Origin: Volvariella volvacea V23
Taxonomy: Eukaryota; Basidiomycota; Agaricomycetes; Agaricales; Pluteaceae
Assembly (NCBI GenBank): GCA_000349905.1
Contig: KB722750.1
Coordinates: 393,727-457,726, forward strand
DNA: 64,000 nucleotides
Direction: 5' to 3'
The notes beneath the pieces were generated by a model. That model was not told where the DNA came from and did no database searches. It was given only the letters and a program-made list of their open reading frames with translations. Shown here piece by piece: positions 60,716 through 64,000 of this stretch. Within the stretch, counting starts at the first letter, position 1, and every line of letters begins with the position of its first letter. Both the position numbers and the translations under genes were made by a program.

Positions 60716-63700
60716 ATGGCCCCGACTGGCTATGAACGTCTCTCTGGGGAGGAGGAACGAGAGAATAATACCGTCCTTTTCGCGACACCTGACTCCCCGC
60801 AGGAAGCAAATGCCGAGAAACCTTTCAAGGATCCATATGGGCGGCCACCTACCTACTACGGAGAGGGACCATTTGATCCTCCGAGCTCTGATGAAGACTC
60901 CTTGCTGGAGAAGGAAGGACCCCGCAGTCCGGCGTTCATTGAACATGCTGGCTTATTTGACCGACAGGTATGTTGAAGTCGAAGAGCGTGGATTGGAACT
61001 GATTTATGTTTCCAGAGGTCTACACCACTTCGTATCTTCCTTATCTTTATCGCTTCCTTAGTCGCATTTGCGGCTTTCATCGGTATCATTGCAGCCAGCA
61101 CCTACACTGGTGGTGTCCGGCGAGTGCATGGGTCTCGGCATATATTGATGGATCATATCTTTAACGGTACCTTTGCTGCTGAGCGGAAGAGTCTCCATTG
61201 GGTTCCTGAAGGCAAGTATAGGCAACCCAGCGTCATAATCTCTGTTGACCGCGCACATAGCGGGAGATGGTGTATTCTCCATCGACGAAGATGGTTACAT
61301 TCGTTTAGTTGACCTCAAGACTAATAGGACTACTGATTTAGTTCGTAAGAATGATGTAAGAGATGTACGTGCTTGCGACATTATGCGTATATGCGTGTCA
61401 TTCATTCTCCCCAGACCAGTGGACAACCTTTTTGGTGGTTTGGCTGGCGGTTGTCTCCAGATATGAAGTACCTCCTAGTGAAGACTGATTACCTCAAGGT
61501 TCGTCATCCCAGTTTGTGCTTAGGGCTTCCATTAACGACATCCCCAACTAGCAATGGCGGTGGTCGAGCTACGGGAATTACTATATTTACAATATAGAAG
61601 CGAATACAACGCATCCTTTAACACCACCAACGCATCCAGCCACTACGGCATATGTCACCTGGGCCCCAACCGGTCAGGCACTTGCATACGTTACTGGCAA
61701 CGACTTATACATTTTGCCATCACCTGAGTAAGTATCTTCCAACTCGCTAATACCTTTCAATAACTGCTCACAAGGCCCGACGCCGCACCGATACGGGTAA
61801 CCTCGTCTGGCAACGCCTCACTCTTCCATGGAGTTCCTGATTGGGTCTACGAAGAAGAGATATTCTCTGCAGATTACGCGCTCTGGTGGTCTCCAGATTC
61901 CACAAAGGTCGCTTATCTCGCATTCGACGAGACTGCTGTTGACGAGTTCACCTTCCCCGTATACAATCCCACGGAGGATTCAAACGCAGTTATCCCCTAT
62001 ACCTCAGAAGTTACCATGAAATACCCCAAACCTGGTTATAACAACCCGCTGGTTTCCGTGCATGTTTTTGATCTAGCCAAGTTTTTGTCTGACGACGAGT
62101 TTGCTAATGGCGACCTTACTGCAGAAAATGCGACACTGGAATTAGATTGGGCTGGTAGGCAGGCGGCCAACAACAGCATAATTCTTGAGGTTACATGGGT
62201 GGCAAACACAACTCTTCTGGTCAAGGAGGTCAACAGAAATGCGGATGATGGGAGTGTTGTACTCTTCAACTTGGAAGAGGGTCTTTCACCATCTGTAGCC
62301 AAGTTGGGACGGGTTGTGCGCAAACTAGGGAAACTCGGAGAGGAGGGTGATGAAGGATGGATCGACAGTGTAAGCCTTTACTTCCATTGCCGACTTTTCC
62401 ATTCATTTTTCACTGCTTCATAGGAACAAACTGTATATCCCCTGCCATCCAGCGTTGGCGGACAACCAGCATACCTGGACATTGTACCAAATCAAAACGG
62501 GTATAACCATATTGCTCTATTCAGCCCCGTAGATGCCAAGACGCCTGCATTCTTAACATCTGGTGAATGGGAAGTGACAGGTGGAATTAAAGGCGTGGAT
62601 ATGAAGAACAGAATTGTGTACGTGCATGAACGATGCCATATGTTTGATGCGTTAATTATCTCCACAGCTATTTCGAGGCTGCCAACCCGTCTTCAACAGA
62701 AAGGCACCTATATTCTGTACCACTCCCTGACTCATCTACATTCAAGGCAGTCGATCCTACAGCATTGACGGATGTCACCAAGCCCTCCTACTACTCAAGC
62801 TCCTTCTCTCCGCAAGCGGGATTCTACGTGCTGTCGTATAATGGTCCCAGTATACCCTGGCAAAAAGTCGTCCAGGCCAATAACCCAGGTAATTCGCTTT
62901 TCTTGCTGCCACTGAAGGGGCTTGCTAACGATCACCGGATTCCACTCAACGCTTCATTTGCAGAATTCGACTATGTTCTTACCAATAACGACCGCCTCGC
63001 AAATATTACCTTGGAGTATGAAGCACCCACTGTCATACACAGCACGATAGAGAGTGATGGATACGGTGCGTTCATGGTTCTTGTGACTCGATCTGTATAC
63101 GCTCCTTCGATCTACTATGGGCACATTCATTTCAGTGTCCCTCGCACACGTGGACCCATCCGTGGCTACTTTGTCTTTATTGGCCACATGTGTGAACTCA
63201 ATCAGTGACATGGCAATTCATTGTTCATGTCAGTGTTCGTGATATATTAAAGTGGTGCAAAACGAGAAGCCTCACGATGGTCGATGGTCCAGAACACCTA
63301 TTTCGATTAGGATGTGATGGATCAGGGTCGATAAGGATGCCTCCCAGAAGTTTCTGCGCTTTACCAGTTTTCTGATATTCTTATCCTTGATCTATTCTGA
63401 GAGTGGCTGACGAAACATGTTTTACCAGAATTAAACGTCAAGGAAATTCGACCTCCCCGAATGGATGACTCGGGTCGCACTAAATATGCAGTTCTGTTCC
63501 GCGTGTGAGTGACGACCTTATATAACCACTTCGCTGCGTCCCTTCTGCCTTGCTTCATGTCATCGGGTTGAACCTGTCAGACAGGAGGATAGGTACACAT
63601 AACCCGGCGGCGGCGGTTGCTGCAGGGGAAGGCGAAGGGACGGAAAGAGAAGCCTAGACTCGATACTGATAGAACCGCATTAGCTACGGAGGTCCAAACA

Positions 63701-64000
63701 GCCAACTTGTCGACCTAAGATTTAACCGCGATTTCCACGACTACCTTGCATGCAGTTTGCAATACATCGTCGTCGTCGTTGATGGAAGAGGAACGGGGTT
63801 CAAAGGAAGGAAGCTCAGAAATCCGGTCAAGAGCAATTTGGGCTACTGGGAAACTGTGGACCAGATCAATGCTGCAAAGTAAGTGCGGAGGTATTTCTGC
63901 TTCATTTTGCTTCCTTATTGGCTGCGGGGCGGGGATTTTTGATTGCTTTTTGATGGGCCGATTACTCGCAGCCTGTGATTGGCCAGTCGCTTGACGTTCT
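60716..64000 (+). CDS. dipeptidyl aminopeptidase, S9B family (DPAP B/Ste13/DPP4-like), 3' end outside the window
   Basis: A type II membrane serine peptidase of the secretory pathway or vacuole that removes X-Pro and X-Ala dipeptides. From the ATG at 60716: a polar cytosolic tail ([14 protein letters not shown]...), a membrane helix after the first intron ([20 protein letters not shown]), then beta-propeller segments: [71 protein letters not shown] with the Glu-Glu motif that binds the substrate amino terminus, [19 protein letters not shown], and more. The catalytic hydrolase part starts with YAVLFR and GGPNSQLV and has [18 protein letters not shown] splice donor follows GCAAA at 63878. The Ser, Asp and His of the triad lie beyond 64000. 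Two late introns are long (about 360 and 180 nt), unlike most in the window. Confidence 0.92.

Overview
The window is nuclear DNA from a filamentous basidiomycete, most likely a mushroom-forming agaricomycete. The evidence is densely packed genes on both strands, many short introns (about 47-65 nt, GT-AG, with CTRAY-like branch points), and families expanded in Agaricomycetes: DUF6533 seven-helix membrane proteins, tandem F-box-like proteins, OYE flavoproteins and a Crinkler/RHS-like family. Gene models were built by reading the sequence and joining exons by hand. Functions come from recognised protein families, not from searches.

Layout. 1-8.2 kb: the 5' end of an unknown gene, a Clr2-type heterochromatin silencing factor, a decayed Crinkler/RHS-like gene, and the dynactin p24 (DCTN3) subunit. 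9.3-19 kb: a DUF6533 membrane protein, two tandem phenol-hydroxylase-like FAD monooxygenase genes that both carry disabling lesions, and an intact Old Yellow Enzyme (OYE). 19.5-25.4 kb: a BRPF/Nto1-type chromatin reader (PHD-knuckle-PHD, bromodomain, PWWP) and an ASC-1/TRIP4-type zinc-finger protein. 25.9-27.3 kb: a second intact OYE in inverted orientation. 28.3-32.4 kb: Rpb7 of RNA polymerase II and a RanBP1-domain nucleoporin-like protein with a predicted N-terminal membrane segment. 33.6-38.9 kb: three tandem, intronless F-box-like paralogues. 39.5-46.4 kb: a Kre9-like GPI protein, RNase H2 subunit C, a frameshifted F-box gene and another F-box gene. 46.6-53.9 kb: Vps1 dynamin and a BCS1-like AAA ATPase. 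53.9-59.7 kb: a gene-poor stretch. 59.7-64 kb: Sys1, divergent from an S9B dipeptidyl aminopeptidase that runs off the right edge.

Most genes are housekeeping: chromatin, transcription, nuclear transport, genome maintenance, Golgi/vacuole traffic and motor function. The accessory part is the FAD-monooxygenase/OYE group, whose members all have a TATA box about 50-63 bp before the ATG. It looks like a partly decayed redox or detoxification locus. The F-box expansion and the decayed Crinkler/RHS-like gene are the other fast-evolving parts. The most notable leads are the RanBP1 protein with an apparent membrane anchor, the paired monooxygenase lesions, the conserved C-terminal motif of the F-box-like family, and an identical 14-bp CRE-type palindrome in two divergent promoters next to F-box genes. 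I did not find a convincing wholly new multi-gene system.
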